From Polyangiaceae bacterium (GTDB lineage: Bacteria > Myxococcota_A > Polyangia > Polyangiales > Polyangiaceae): 64,000 nucleotides of DNA. The DNA is taken from positions 101,130-165,129 of the forward strand of contig JAICTZ010000016.1 of NCBI GenBank assembly GCA_025936115.1. Direction: 5' to 3'. Under the pieces are notes generated by a model. It saw only the letters and a list, made by a program, of their open reading frames with translations. It did not search any database and had not been told where the DNA came from. A program made the position numbers and the translations under genes. Shown piece after piece: positions 41,249-50,560 of this stretch. Each line of letters opens with the position of its first letter. The stretch's first letter is position 1.

Positions 41249-42721
41249 GTGGGTCCCAGCGAGCTCCGTCGCGCAGCGCGAGAGCACTTTGACATCGAGC
41301 GCTTCCGCCCCGGCCAACGCGAGCTCATCCACGCGGTGCTCGCGGGCCGCGACGCGCTCGGTATTCTCCCGACGGGCGCGGGAAAATCGCTCTGTTATCA
41401 GCTCCCGGCGTTGTTCTTGAAGGGCGTCGTCGTCGTGGTGTCGCCGCTCATCGCGCTGATGCAGGATCAGGAGCAGCGCCTGGCGGCGGCCGCTATCGAA
41501 GCCGCACGGCTCGACTCGACCGTCGCGGCGCGAGAACGCACCGAGCACGAGCACGAGCTCGAACAGGGGCGCCACCGCGTCGTGCTCCTCGCCCCCGAGC
41601 GCCTGCAGAACGCCGAACATCTCGAACCGCTTCAGCGTCGTGGGGTGGGACTCTTCGTCGTAGACGAGGCGCATTGCATCTCCCAGTGGGGCCACGACTT
41701 TCGGCCCGCGTACGCCGAGCTACGCCACGTCGTCGAAGTGCTCGGCCGCCCTCCGATCCTCGCACTGACGGCAACGGCTCCGCCCACGGTCGCCGCGGAC
41801 ATTCAGCAGAGCCTCGGCATGCGCAACGCCCAAATCGTTTACGGCGGCATCGAGCGTCCGAACCTCGAGCTCGAAGTGGCTCGCACCGTCAACGAGGAGC
41901 AGAAAAAAGAACGCCTCTTGGCGCTGCTCGCCGAAACGCCCGGCTCGGGCATTCTCTACACGAGCACCGTCCGCAGCGTGAACGAGCTCCACGGCTGGCT
42001 GTCTACGACCGGCGAGCGCGTTGCGCGCTATCACGGTAAGCTTCCCGCTAAAGAGCGTCACGAATCCCAAGAGCGCTTCATGCACGGTGAGGTGCGGCTC
42101 ATGATCGCGACGCAGGCCTTCGGCCTCGGCGTCGACAAGCCTGACATCCGCTTCGTCGCGCACTGGACCTTCCCCGAGTCACTCGAGAGCTACTACCAGG
42201 AAGCGGGCCGCGCCGGCCGTGACGGCTTGCCGGCGCGCGCCCTCCTCTTTTACCGACTCGAAGACAAGCGTTTGCGCAGTTTCTTTCTGGCCGCCAAGCA
42301 CCCGCGTGCTCACGAAGCGCTTGCCGTTGCGCGCGCCCTGCTCCGCGCCGGCACGCAGCCGGTCACGCTCGCCGAGCTCGCCGCGGCGGCCGACTTGTCC
42401 GCGCGTCGCACGTCCGTGATTATCGCCATACTCGAGAACATGGAGCTCGTCCGCCGCACGCGCCGCGGCCTAGTGCTGCGACGCGCCTACGGCGAGCACG
42501 AGCTCGAGCCTTTGCTCGCGACCTTCGACGCTCAGTACCAGACCGACCGCGAGCGCATCGAAACCATGATGCGTTACGGCCAGACGACCCGCTGCCGAAT
42601 GCAATTCCTACGCGAATACTTCGGCGACGCCCCCGGCAAGAGCTGCCAGCATTGCGACAACTGCGCGCACCCGGTCGCGCCGGTTGCGAGCGTCAGCGCG
42701 ACGATTGACGGATGTTCTTGA
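41249..42721 (+). CDS. recQ: RecQ-type ATP-dependent DNA helicase
   Basis: The 490-residue protein has the SF2 RecQ motifs: FRPGQRELI (motif 0), Walker A PTGAGKS (41-47), VVDEAHCISQWGHDF (Walker B and the RecQ aromatic loop) and ATQAFGLGVDKPDIRFV. The motif VI region is YYQEAGRAGRDG. A Cys cluster (CRMQFLREYFGDAP, then SCQHCDNC) forms the zinc site. It is shorter than E. coli RecQ and ends soon after the zinc site and a small winged-helix-like region, so the HRDC domain is missing. It unwinds DNA in recombination and repair. The GTG at 41249 is chosen because the sequence before it is not family-like. Confidence 0.92.
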   Translation: MGPSELRRAAREHFDIERFRPGQRELIHAVLAGRDALGILPTGAGKSLCYQLPALFLKGVVVVVSPLIALMQDQEQRLAAAAIEAARLDSTVAARERTEHEHELEQGRHRVVLLAPERLQNAEHLEPLQRRGVGLFVVDEAHCISQWGHDFRPAYAELRHVVEVLGRPPILALTATAPPTVAADIQQSLGMRNAQIVYGGIERPNLELEVARTVNEEQKKERLLALLAETPGSGILYTSTVRSVNELHGWLSTTGERVARYHGKLPAKERHESQERFMHGEVRLMIATQAFGLGVDKPDIRFVAHWTFPESLESYYQEAGRAGRDGLPARALLFYRLEDKRLRSFFLAAKHPRAHEALAVARALLRAGTQPVTLAELAAAADLSARRTSVIIAILENMELVRRTRRGLVLRRAYGEHELEPLLATFDAQYQTDRERIETMMRYGQTTRCRMQFLREYFGDAPGKSCQHCDNCAHPVAPVASVSATIDGCS

Positions 42722-42752
42722 CGGGGTGACGAGCGCCCGCCGCCGTCCGCGT

Positions 42753-42790
42753 CGAGCCCCGGGGGCGTCCGTGGCCGTCCCCGGGGCTCG
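42753..42790. terminator. 12-bp hairpin between convergent genes
   Basis: CGAGCCCCGGGG (42753-42764) and CCCCGGGGCTCG (42779-42790) form a perfect 12-bp stem with a 14-base loop between recQ and the convergent spherulin-4-like gene. A T-tract is lacking, but position and strength suggest a bidirectional transcript end. Confidence 0.5.
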
Positions 42791-42803
42791 GCTGAGCGTT
42801 CGC

Positions 42804-44252
42804 TCAGAATTCGCCGGGCCAGGGGGTGAGGTACGCCATGTCGACGTACGAGTTACTGCCACCTTCGCTGCGACACGAAAAGCGGGCGCTCACCGTATCC
42901 CAGGGTGTGGTAATTTGACCGTGTTCGTCTGGTGACCAATACACGTTGAGCCAGAGCTGTTCAGCTGCGTTCGACTCGGACCCGGTGCAGTTCGCTCCTG
43001 TGTAGAGATCGACGTCACAGTACGTGTAGCCGCCTCCCAGGATGTGGAAGCCGAAGTTGTAGGTAGTGTTCGGGGCGACCGATACGCACTGCCAGATCCG
43101 CTGCGAATCCGCGCTGCCATCCGTCGGCATTTGAAGGTTGGCGGAGCCGGAGCTCTGGCAACTTTTGACGTCGAAGGAGTACCCGTAATAGTTCACGTCC
43201 GTACCCGGAGCGTAATTGAAAACGCCCGTGCCGGAATCGAGCATCCAACCCTGCAGGCCGCCGTCGAATCCCGGATTTTGAAGCAGGTTTCTAGCGTCCG
43301 GCGTGACGCACCCACAGTCAGGACGTCCGGGCGAAGCGGCACTCGTGATGGCCTGAAGCCAGCCGTCGTCTGGAAAATGCGTATAAGTGCCGGCGTCGCT
43401 GTCCGGCCCAGTTCCGTAGTACCAGAAACCGCCGTTGGCGCGGAACTCGTGCAGGTGCGATTCGGCGGTCGGTTCGTCGGGGACCCGGTCTTCGACGGCC
43501 AACCAATGAATGGCCGGGATACCGGAGTTGGCAACGGGCGTTTCCACGTGCCGTTCGACCGAGATGATATCGATGTTGTGGTCGTAGTAGCCGTAGATGC
43601 CGGGGTCGTTCTGTCCCGGATTGATGATGACGAGCTTGTCCTCGCCATAGGTGTCCTTCACCCGGGCCGCGCAGTTTTGCACGTAGCTTGCGGGCGTGTC
43701 GGGATATCCCGTCTCATCGAAGAAGACGCCGTCGAAGCCGCTTTGGAGCGCGTTCGTGATGCGCGTCGTGATGGCGTAGGGCGTACAATCGGCGTTCATG
43801 GGCGTGTTGTCGCAGAAGTAATGCGTCGTGGGGTCCTGGTTCGGGCAGCTGCCTACGCCCGAGCGCGCGTAATTCGTAGGTATGTATTTGATCACACGAA
43901 TTTGCTGAACCGCCGGGTCGGGATGGTGGTGAAACCAACCAGGAGCGTGACTCGTGTCCGATGGATCGACCGCGCCAGCGTCGACCGTCCAATCGTCGAC
44001 CACGATGAAAGCCGGCTTCGAGGGCAACGCGGCGATGCGGCCCCAGGCATCGGCATCAGGGCCGCTGTGTGAGAGGATGAAGGAGCCGTTCGAGCACTGC
44101 AGCGATTCGAGCGCCATAGACAGACCTTCCGTCGTACTACCGACGGCTTGGTCCCTCTGGGATGCTCCGCTTTCACAACCGAAGGCTGCCAATGCCAACG
44201 TGCAGAGTGAAACGAAGCCCGTGAGACGCGTGTCTCCGTACCTTTTTTTCAT
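42804..44252 (-). CDS. spherulin-4/GH114-like lipoprotein with carbohydrate-binding domain
   Basis: The 482-residue protein has a signal peptide with lipobox AAFGCES. The catalytic-like TIM-barrel region has IRVIKYIPTNYA, SGFDGVFFDETGYPD and DKLVIINPGQNDPG, resembling the spherulation-specific family 4 and GH114 alpha-galactosaminidase group. A C-terminal beta-sandwich (LLQNPGFDGGLQGWMLDSG, then six or so Cys) looks like a carbohydrate-binding module. It probably degrades or binds an amino-sugar polymer outside the cell. The start is set by AGGAGG seven bases before the ATG at 44252. Family assignment is moderate. Confidence 0.6.
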   Translation of the reverse strand: MKKRYGDTRLTGFVSLCTLALAAFGCESGASQRDQAVGSTTEGLSMALESLQCSNGSFILSHSGPDADAWGRIAALPSKPAFIVVDDWTVDAGAVDPSDTSHAPGWFHHHPDPAVQQIRVIKYIPTNYARSGVGSCPNQDPTTHYFCDNTPMNADCTPYAITTRITNALQSGFDGVFFDETGYPDTPASYVQNCAARVKDTYGEDKLVIINPGQNDPGIYGYYDHNIDIISVERHVETPVANSGIPAIHWLAVEDRVPDEPTAESHLHEFRANGGFWYYGTGPDSDAGTYTHFPDDGWLQAITSAASPGRPDCGCVTPDARNLLQNPGFDGGLQGWMLDSGTGVFNYAPGTDVNYYGYSFDVKSCQSSGSANLQMPTDGSADSQRIWQCVSVAPNTTYNFGFHILGGGYTYCDVDLYTGANCTGSESNAAEQLWLNVYWSPDEHGQITTPWDTVSARFSCRSEGGSNSYVDMAYLTPWPGEF

Positions 44253-45030
44253 GAGTTTGCCTCCTAGCGGAGGCCAAACGAGCAAAGCGTATGCCGCTAG
44301 ATCACGCCCCAATGCGTCGTGGGCAACGTCCGACGACGTAATCCGACGTGGCAATGAGTGGTCCGGATCGCGACAATGACGCAAGTCGTCCTGTGTTCGA
44401 CGGCCGTTTTATGCGCCTTACGACTGAAGGTGTGTCCGTCTGCCGGACAAGCCTCGTCGCGTAATCGCGGAGTGGCGCATGTTGAGCCGCTGATTGGCTC
44501 TTCGTGAGCCATCGTCGTTCAGTATGGGCCTGCGAGCGAGAGTGCCTCACTGAGGCGACAGCGTGCATGGCGTGCGTCGTCATGTTTGCGCGACCGTGCC
44601 CTCGACTCCAAAACCATCTCTCTCAAACCTCCTATGAGATCTCTCAATGGGAAGCTCAGGTGGGCGACGGTCGAGGCGGGTGCAACGGTTTGGACCGGAT
44701 GACAGGCAAGGTCGCCACGACGTTTCTATGCGCTCTCCAGACGCTCGCACGCAAAAGTCTTGAATTGCAGTCCCGAGCGCGGCGTGCCTGACGCGCATGC
44801 CCGCATGGCGCGCGCATGCGACGAGGCAAGGCCCCGCGTTGGTAACCACGAGCGGGGCTCAGGCTCGTCCGGTCGCGCTGGAGCGCACCTTCGACGCATG
44901 AACCATGGTGGACCGGGGCCGTCCGGCGCGCAGTGACGCGTGGGGTCGCGGATCCGCTCAGCTCCGCACGAAGGTCGAGTCCGGCGGGACGTCTAGGAAC
45001 GTCGGTCGACCTTGCCTGACTTTGTCGAAA
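44253..45030. other. 778-base gap, no convincing gene
   Basis: Several reading frames of 60-95 codons occur on both strands, but none has a family-like sequence, a signal peptide or a good start. One stretch (about 44590-44690) is lower in GC than the rest. The left end carries the promoter and ribosome site of the spherulin-like gene, and the right end lies next to tRNA-Lys. Confidence 0.5.
44260..44265 (-). promoter_or_regulatory. consensus Shine-Dalgarno site
   Basis: AGGAGG on the minus strand, seven bases before the ATG at 44252, is the strongest ribosome site in the window and fixes the start of the spherulin-4-like gene. Confidence 0.75.
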
Positions 45031-45106
45031 TGGTGGGCCATTCAGGACTTGAACCTGAAGCCAACGGATTAAGAGTCCGCTGCTCTACCAATTGAGCTAA
45101 TGACCC
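45031..45106 (-). tRNA. tRNA-Lys (anticodon CTT)
   Basis: The minus strand folds as a full tRNA: acceptor stem GGGTCAT with ATGGCCC, D-arm with TAGCTCAATTGGTAGAGC, and anticodon stem-loop GGACTCTTAATCC. The T-arm has GGTTCAAGTCC, and CCA is encoded at the 3' end. The anticodon CTT reads AAG. The neighbouring tRNA-Arg is on the other strand. Confidence 0.95.
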
Positions 45107-45322
45107 AGAGAGGGCGAGGCTTCTAGCTCATGCGGGGAAGCTTTTCAACCGCTCGCTCGTCGCGAGCAAGGTGGGGCGGATCGGCCGGCTCGGTGGCCCG
45201 TTTCGGGACGCCTTGCATGGCCGGTCGGCTCTGCCGCGCTTGACTATCCCCGCCTGCTCTAGAAGATGGTGCCGCCCGGTAACGGGCGCGCCCGGCAGGC
45301 CGGGCCAAGCCGCCGAAAGTAC

Positions 45323-45399
45323 GCGCCCCTAGCTCAGCTGGATAGAGCATCGGACTTCGAATCCGAGGGTCGTAGGTTCGAATCCTACGGGGCGCGCCA
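45323..45399 (+). tRNA. tRNA-Arg (anticodon TCG)
   Basis: The gene has acceptor stem GCGCCCC with GGGGCGC, D-arm TAGCTCAGCTGGATAGAGC, anticodon stem-loop CGGACTTCGAATCCG (anticodon TCG, reading CGA) and T-arm with GGTTCGAATCC. An encoded CCA ends at 45399. It lies three bases before a membrane protein gene; no integrase or attachment-site duplication was seen. Confidence 0.95.
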
Positions 45400-45402
45400 A
45401 GC

Positions 45403-47049
45403 ATGCCGGAATCGTCGATGCCGCCGGCCGCCGAGGTCGTGCCGCGCCTGCAAGTGCGGGATCCCGATGCATGGCTGCGTGCCGCCTGCTTCGGGATCGT
45501 GGCGCTCGCGGCGCTGCAGATCTTGGTGTTCTCGTTCGGTCGCGACCAGGGCATCTACGCCGTCGTGGGCGAGGGGATCTTGCACGGCAAGGTCCCGTAC
45601 AAAGATCTCTGGGATTTCAAACCGCCGGGCATCTTCTTCGTGTACGCGCTCGCGCAGGGGCTCTTCGGCAAGAGCATGCTCGCGCCACGGCTCGTCGAGG
45701 TGCTCGGGCTCGTGCTGCTCGTGGCGTGCTCGGGACGGCTCGCGCGCACGTTTTTCGGCTCCTCGACGGTCGGGTACGTCGGCGGCGCCCTCGCGGCGTT
45801 GATCCACGCCCAGCTCGATTTTTGGCATACGGGGCAGCCGGAGACGTTCGGCGGCGTGCTCACGTTCGTCGGGCTCGTGCTGACGACGAGCGAAGGCAAA
45901 CGCGCGCGCCGTTATTGGCGCTGGCTCGCGCTCGGCGCCGTGTTCGGCTGCGCCGCGCTCTTGAAGCCGCCGCTCGGTGGAGGCGCGCTCGTGTGCGCGG
46001 CGTATTTGTTCAAGCGCGAGCAGCAGCAACACAACGTGCGCAGCGCCGTTGCATCGGTGATCGCCGTCGGCGCGGGGGCGTGCGCGCCGTTCGCGCTCAC
46101 GCTCGGCTGGTTCGCGCTGCGGGGCGGGCTCGGCGCGTTGTACTGGACGATGCACGATTTCACGCCCGGCTACACGGCGCTCGGCTGGGAAGGCCGGCGC
46201 GCGCCGGAGATGTTTTACTACGCGCTCCAAGAGGCATTCTTCAAGTTCTCGGCGGTGAACACGGCAGGCGTAGTCGCCGCCGTGGCGATCACGCCCATGC
46301 ACCTGCGCGAGCGCGAAGGGATCTTCATCGTCCTCGGGGTGATCGCGATGCACGTCACGGGCATCGCCATGCAGGGGAAGTTCTTTCCGTATCACTACGC
46401 GGCGACGCTGCCGCTGATCGCGTTTCTCGCGGGGCTCGGGCTCTACAAGCTCTTTCGGCGCTGTCTCGCGGGAGGACCGGGCGGCGTGCTCGCGTTCGTG
46501 GCGTTCGTCGCGGCGTGCGTGGCCATGCGCCAAGCCGTGGGCGATTTACCGCAGGATTTCTGGGAGCGTTCGGAGATGCGCATGAAGTACCTCATGCGCG
46601 TCGCGCCCTATGACCGCCGCGAGACGCTCGACGCGGAGCTCGCGACGGTCGCGGACGTGAGCCTCGTCGCCGATCGCGCCGTCGCGCTCGAGCTCAGGTC
46701 GCGCACGCGCGGCACCGCGCCGGTCTTCGTGTGGGGGTTCGAGCCGGTCATTTATTGGCTCGCGGGGCGCGAGCCTGCGAGCCGATTCATTTACGACGTG
46801 CCCCAGCGCACGCCTTGGCAGCGCGAGCGCGCGCGCCACGACATGATGCAGGACCTCGCCGCGCACCCGCCCGCCGCGATCGTCGTGCAACGCAACGACG
46901 TGTTCCCGATGGTGACGGGCGACACGCTCGATTCGCGCCACGCGCTCGCGACGTTCCCCGAGTTCGAGCGCCTGCTCGACGCTCGTTACGAGCTCGCGAC
47001 GACGATCGAGGATTTCGACATATACGTGCCCGCGCACGGGGGCGAGTGA
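45403..47049 (+). CDS. polytopic GT-C-type glycosyltransferase, family 39-like
   Basis: The 548-residue protein has around ten hydrophobic helices and a GT-C type first loop with FGRDQGIYAVVGEGI and LWDFKPPGIFFVYA, resembling the PMT/ArnT (GT39-like) family whose acidic first loop is catalytic. A periplasmic C-terminal region of some 180 residues contains VFVWGFEPVIYWLAGREPAS. Such enzymes transfer sugars from polyprenyl-phosphate carriers outside the cytoplasm. It starts four bases after tRNA-Arg. Donor and acceptor are unknown. Three other large polytopic proteins of this type are nearby. Confidence 0.75.
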   Translation: MPESSMPPAAEVVPRLQVRDPDAWLRAACFGIVALAALQILVFSFGRDQGIYAVVGEGILHGKVPYKDLWDFKPPGIFFVYALAQGLFGKSMLAPRLVEVLGLVLLVACSGRLARTFFGSSTVGYVGGALAALIHAQLDFWHTGQPETFGGVLTFVGLVLTTSEGKRARRYWRWLALGAVFGCAALLKPPLGGGALVCAAYLFKREQQQHNVRSAVASVIAVGAGACAPFALTLGWFALRGGLGALYWTMHDFTPGYTALGWEGRRAPEMFYYALQEAFFKFSAVNTAGVVAAVAITPMHLREREGIFIVLGVIAMHVTGIAMQGKFFPYHYAATLPLIAFLAGLGLYKLFRRCLAGGPGGVLAFVAFVAACVAMRQAVGDLPQDFWERSEMRMKYLMRVAPYDRRETLDAELATVADVSLVADRAVALELRSRTRGTAPVFVWGFEPVIYWLAGREPASRFIYDVPQRTPWQRERARHDMMQDLAAHPPAAIVVQRNDVFPMVTGDTLDSRHALATFPEFERLLDARYELATTIEDFDIYVPAHGGE

Positions 47050-47050
47050 C

Positions 47051-47782
47051 GTGACGGACGCCGACGTTCGTCGGTGTCCCGTGTGCGGCGCGCCCGTCCC
47101 TGCGCGCGCTCCCCGCTGCGACTACTGCCACGCGCCGCTGGCGAGCGTCCATTGCGCGGCTTGTTTCTCGCTCAATCCCTCCGACGCGACGCATTGCCTC
47201 GGCTGCGGCGAACGGCTCGGCCTCGAGCCGCTCGAGTTCGCCGTCGAGCTCCGCTGTCCGAGTTGCGACGAGACATGCCGCGCGTTCGGCGGCGGCGCGG
47301 GCAAGCTCTGCGAATGCACGGCGTGCGCCGGCCAGTTCGTGGAGCACGCGCTCTTGGCGGAGCTGCTCGAACGGCGCGAGCTCTTTCGCGTCGTGACGCG
47401 CGCCCACCCGCCGCGCGAAAATCCGCTGGAGAAGCCGATCCGTTACTTGCCGTGTCCGGTGTGCCGGACGCGCATGAATCGCAATAACTTCGGTGGTTCG
47501 AGCGGGATCGTGGTCGACGTGTGTCCGCACCACGGCGTGTGGTTCGAGCCGGGCGAGCTGCCGCGCATTCTGGAGTTCGTGCAGGCGGGCGGGCTCGAGC
47601 GGGCGCGGGAACGTGCGCGGCTCGAGCACGCCGAGCACGAGCGCGCACGGCGAATCGCAGCCGCGCCGGCGGCGCTCGGCGCGCCGGTGGGCGGCGGCGG
47701 ACCCGAGCCGTGGCGTTCACTCGCGGCCGACGCGCTCGAGCTCTTCGATTTCGTGGTCGAAACGCTGAAGCAGCGCCTGTAG
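47051..47782 (+). CDS. multi-zinc-ribbon protein, TFIIB-type zinc finger
   Basis: The 243-residue protein has several Cys-pair ribbons in its first 110 residues (CPVCGAPV, CDYCHAPL, CAACFSL, CLGCGERLG, CPSCDETC, CECTAC). Near residue 135 there is a TFIIB-type zinc finger (CPVCRTRMNRNNFG then VDVCPHHGVWFEPGELPRI). The C-terminus is helical and charged. Proteins like this are poorly characterised; a membrane-linked or RNA/protein-binding role is possible. The GTG at 47051 directly follows the stop of the glycosyltransferase gene, implying one operon. Confidence 0.7.
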   Translation: MTDADVRRCPVCGAPVPARAPRCDYCHAPLASVHCAACFSLNPSDATHCLGCGERLGLEPLEFAVELRCPSCDETCRAFGGGAGKLCECTACAGQFVEHALLAELLERRELFRVVTRAHPPRENPLEKPIRYLPCPVCRTRMNRNNFGGSSGIVVDVCPHHGVWFEPGELPRILEFVQAGGLERARERARLEHAEHERARRIAAAPAALGAPVGGGGPEPWRSLAADALELFDFVVETLKQRL

Positions 47783-47794
47783 CGCGGGCTCGCC

Positions 47795-48463
47795 TCAGCT
47801 CATGTGTCGGACGTCTTGCCCGCGCACCATGAACACCACCATTTCCGCGATGTTCGTCGCGTGATCGGCGATGCGCTCGAGGTACTTCGCGATGGAAATC
47901 AGTCGAATCGAGCGCTGCACGGCGGCGGGCTCTTTGGTCATCAGGCTCACGAGCTCGGGGATGATCTCGGCGTGGAGCCGATCGACCGTCTCGTCACGAT
48001 CCATCACCTGCTCGGCCTTGAGCGCGTCACCGACGACGAACGCGTCGAGCGCGTCGTGCACCATGCTCTGCGCGAGCCCGCCGACCTGCGTGATCATGCC
48101 GTCCACGGCGAACGCGGCCTCGTCGCCGAACTCCCCCACGCGCTCGCAGAGGTTGACGCACAAATCCGCGATGCGCTCGAGATCCGTGACGAGCTTCAGC
48201 GTCGTCGTGATGAAGCGTAGATCGGACGCCACGGGCTGGCGCAGCGCGAGCACGCGCAGGCAAAGCTCGTCGATCTGCATTTCGGCGGCGTCGACCAGGC
48301 GATCGTGCGCGATGGTCCTGCGTGCGAGTCGCGTGTTCTGCTCGCTGAATGCCCGCAGCGCGAGCGTCATCATCTCCTCGACGCGTGCGCCCATCAGGAG
48401 CACCTGCTCGCGGAGCGAATCGAGCTCGCTCTCGTACTCGCGATCGGTGTGTCGGCGGTCCAT
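47795..48463 (-). CDS. phoU: phosphate transport regulator PhoU
   Basis: The 222-residue protein is PhoU, with two three-helix repeats: YESELDSLREQVLLMGARV, LALRQPVASDLRFITTTLK and DLERIADLCVNLCERV in the first half, and LISIAKYLERIADHATNIAE in the second. The E/DxxRxxD metal-binding motifs are present. It represses the Pho regulon and controls the PstSCAB transporter, none of which is in the window. The ATG at 48463 is used; the open frame extends upstream with no family-like sequence. The gene is convergent with the zinc-ribbon gene. Confidence 0.93.
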   Translation of the reverse strand: MDRRHTDREYESELDSLREQVLLMGARVEEMMTLALRAFSEQNTRLARRTIAHDRLVDAAEMQIDELCLRVLALRQPVASDLRFITTTLKLVTDLERIADLCVNLCERVGEFGDEAAFAVDGMITQVGGLAQSMVHDALDAFVVGDALKAEQVMDRDETVDRLHAEIIPELVSLMTKEPAAVQRSIRLISIAKYLERIADHATNIAEMVVFMVRGQDVRHMS

Positions 48464-48621
48464 CACCCTACTTCCGTGACGGTACCTCAGACGCTCGGTG
48501 AGCGCACTCCCCGCGGCGCTTCGGCGAGCGCGTGACGCTTGCATGGCGCGTCCTGCCGCGCTCCGTGCGCACGCGCAGAAACTTCGCGCTCTTTTGCGCA
48601 GAGCCGCTCTAAAGTCGCGCC

Positions 48622-50484
48622 GTGATTGGCGGACAGGTCGCGCGCTCGGCCACGTGGTGGCATCGCTTGTCAGCCGATCCGTCCCGCGCGCTCCGCTCCG
48701 TCACGACGCTCGTTGCCGTCGGGCTGCTCGCCTGCGCGCTCGTGTACGTGCTCGCGCCGATGCTTGCGGACTTTTCGACGTACGGATTTCACGACTGGGA
48801 CTCGCAAACGGCATATCGTTACATCACGACGCTCAGCCTGAAGCAGGGTGAGGCGCCGTGGTGGCACCCGTGGCTCTGCGGCGGTGTGCCCGCCTTCGGC
48901 TATCCCGAAGGCGCGACGAATTTCGTCTCGCCGTACCTCCCGCTCTACCTGTTCGCGGACGTGCGCACGGCGATCCGCGTCGAGGTGCTCGGCCAGGGGC
49001 TGCTCGCGCTCGCCGGCACCTACGCATTCGCGAGCTTGCTCACGACGAGCGTCGCGCTCCGGGCCCTGCTCGCGGCGCTGTTCGTCCTGAACGGCCGCTG
49101 GGCCCTGCAGGCCGCCGTCGGCCACACCTGGCACCTGCAGTACGCGTTCATGCCATGGGCGTTCTACTTCTTCGAGCGCTCGCTCGCGCCCGGACGCTGG
49201 CGTTTCGCTTTCGGCGCGGGCGCGGCGCTCGCCATGAGTTGCTACCTCGGCGGCGTGTACCCGCTGCCGCACACAGCGCTCCTCTTGAGCCTCTACGCGC
49301 TCTTGCGTGCGGCCTTCGAGCGCACGCCCGCTCCGCTGCAGAGCCTTGCTGTCACGGGCCTTTCGGCGATCGGGCTCTCCGCGCCCAAGCTCTTCGCGGT
49401 GGCCGATCAGATGCGCGTGATCCCGCGCCTCATCGAATCCAAGGAAGTGATTGGCTTCTCCGAGCTCTTGGCGATGCTCGTCACGCCCGATCAACGCTAC
49501 GGTGTTCGCTCCGCGCCCGTGCCCGCTTACAACTGGCACGAATGGGGGCTCTACGTCGGGCTCGGCGGTCTCGTCGTGCTCTTCGTCGCCGCCGTTTTCG
49601 CCGCCGGTCCGCGCGGGCAGAGCTTCAAACTGCTCGGCCTACTCTGCTTGTTCCTGGGCTTCGGCGCGTTTCACCCGTACGCGCCCTGGACGCTCCTTCA
49701 CGAGCTGCCCGTCTTCTCCTCGCAGCACGTCCCGTCGCGCTTTCATTACCCCATGCTGCTGATGTTCGGCGCGGCCTTCGTCCTTTACGCCAACGAACGG
49801 CTCGCGCCACTGCTCGCGCGCCGGCCCGCGCTCGATCTGCTGCTGCTCGTCCCCGTCGCGCTCATGGCCTGGGACATGGCGCGCTTCTCGCGTACGCCCT
49901 TCACGCAGGCGTTCTGGATGACCGCGCCGTCCGAGATCCCTCGCGCCGAGCTCTTCGAGCAACACGCCGTGCCACCCGTGCAATACGTCCGGCGCGACTG
50001 GGCTGCGCCCGTGTTGCTCGCGATGTTCGCCAACGAAGGGATAACGCGCTGTTACGGCGTCGACCCGAACTTCGTCCCGGCCGCGATACCGGTCGAAGCG
50101 CCCGAGTACCGCGGGCTCGCGTTCGTGCTCGGCGAGGGGCAGGCACGCGTGACGAAGTGGACGCCAAACCACGCCGTCGTCGAAGTGAGCGGCGCTCGTG
50201 CGGGTGAGCTCCTGGTTTACGACATGAACTACGATGCGAGCTGGCGCGCGGACGGCGCGCCGGCCCTCGACGCCCAGGGGCTCGTCGCGACGAGACTCAC
50301 CGCCGCGACCGCGCGCGTCACGTTCCGCTACTTTCCGCGGACGCTGCGTTTTTCGGTGCCGCTCCTGCTGCTCACGCTGCTCGCGTGCTTTTGGCGGCCG
50401 GCGTGGCGCCATGCGTCGAGAGCCGGCTTCCGCGCCGCCCGGCTGCGTTTTGAACGATTTTTCGATCGAACCCGGCGCCTCTGA
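48622..50484 (+). CDS. large polytopic membrane protein, YfhO/GT-C-like
   Basis: The 620-residue protein begins at GTG and has about a dozen hydrophobic helices. Its first extracytoplasmic loop (FHDWDSQTAYRYITTLSLKQ, GEAPWWHPWLCGGVPAFGYP) resembles the substrate loop of YfhO-like and other GT-C membrane glycosyltransferases. The C-terminal part (about 450-580) is a beta-rich periplasmic domain with LLVYDMNYDASWRADG, also typical of YfhO-like proteins, and a final helix. It probably modifies a cell-surface glycopolymer. Substrate and partners are unknown. It is divergent from phoU. Confidence 0.65.
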   Translation: MIGGQVARSATWWHRLSADPSRALRSVTTLVAVGLLACALVYVLAPMLADFSTYGFHDWDSQTAYRYITTLSLKQGEAPWWHPWLCGGVPAFGYPEGATNFVSPYLPLYLFADVRTAIRVEVLGQGLLALAGTYAFASLLTTSVALRALLAALFVLNGRWALQAAVGHTWHLQYAFMPWAFYFFERSLAPGRWRFAFGAGAALAMSCYLGGVYPLPHTALLLSLYALLRAAFERTPAPLQSLAVTGLSAIGLSAPKLFAVADQMRVIPRLIESKEVIGFSELLAMLVTPDQRYGVRSAPVPAYNWHEWGLYVGLGGLVVLFVAAVFAAGPRGQSFKLLGLLCLFLGFGAFHPYAPWTLLHELPVFSSQHVPSRFHYPMLLMFGAAFVLYANERLAPLLARRPALDLLLLVPVALMAWDMARFSRTPFTQAFWMTAPSEIPRAELFEQHAVPPVQYVRRDWAAPVLLAMFANEGITRCYGVDPNFVPAAIPVEAPEYRGLAFVLGEGQARVTKWTPNHAVVEVSGARAGELLVYDMNYDASWRADGAPALDAQGLVATRLTAATARVTFRYFPRTLRFSVPLLLLTLLACFWRPAWRHASRAGFRAARLRFERFFDRTRRL

Positions 50485-50560
50485 CCATGGCTCTCCTGAG
50501 TCAATCGCGCTTGTTCGGACGCCTTGCCGGCGGCGAAGAGGCGGAATAAAGGAGCCCTTC

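Noticed and set aside
44253..45030. Short genes in the 778-base gap
   Set aside because: Frames up to 95 codons exist on both strands but have shadow-like composition and no ribosome site or recognisable motif.
45031..45399. tRNA genes as integration sites of a genomic island
   Set aside because: No integrase gene, no duplicated tRNA 3' end and no change in gene style were seen next to either tRNA.
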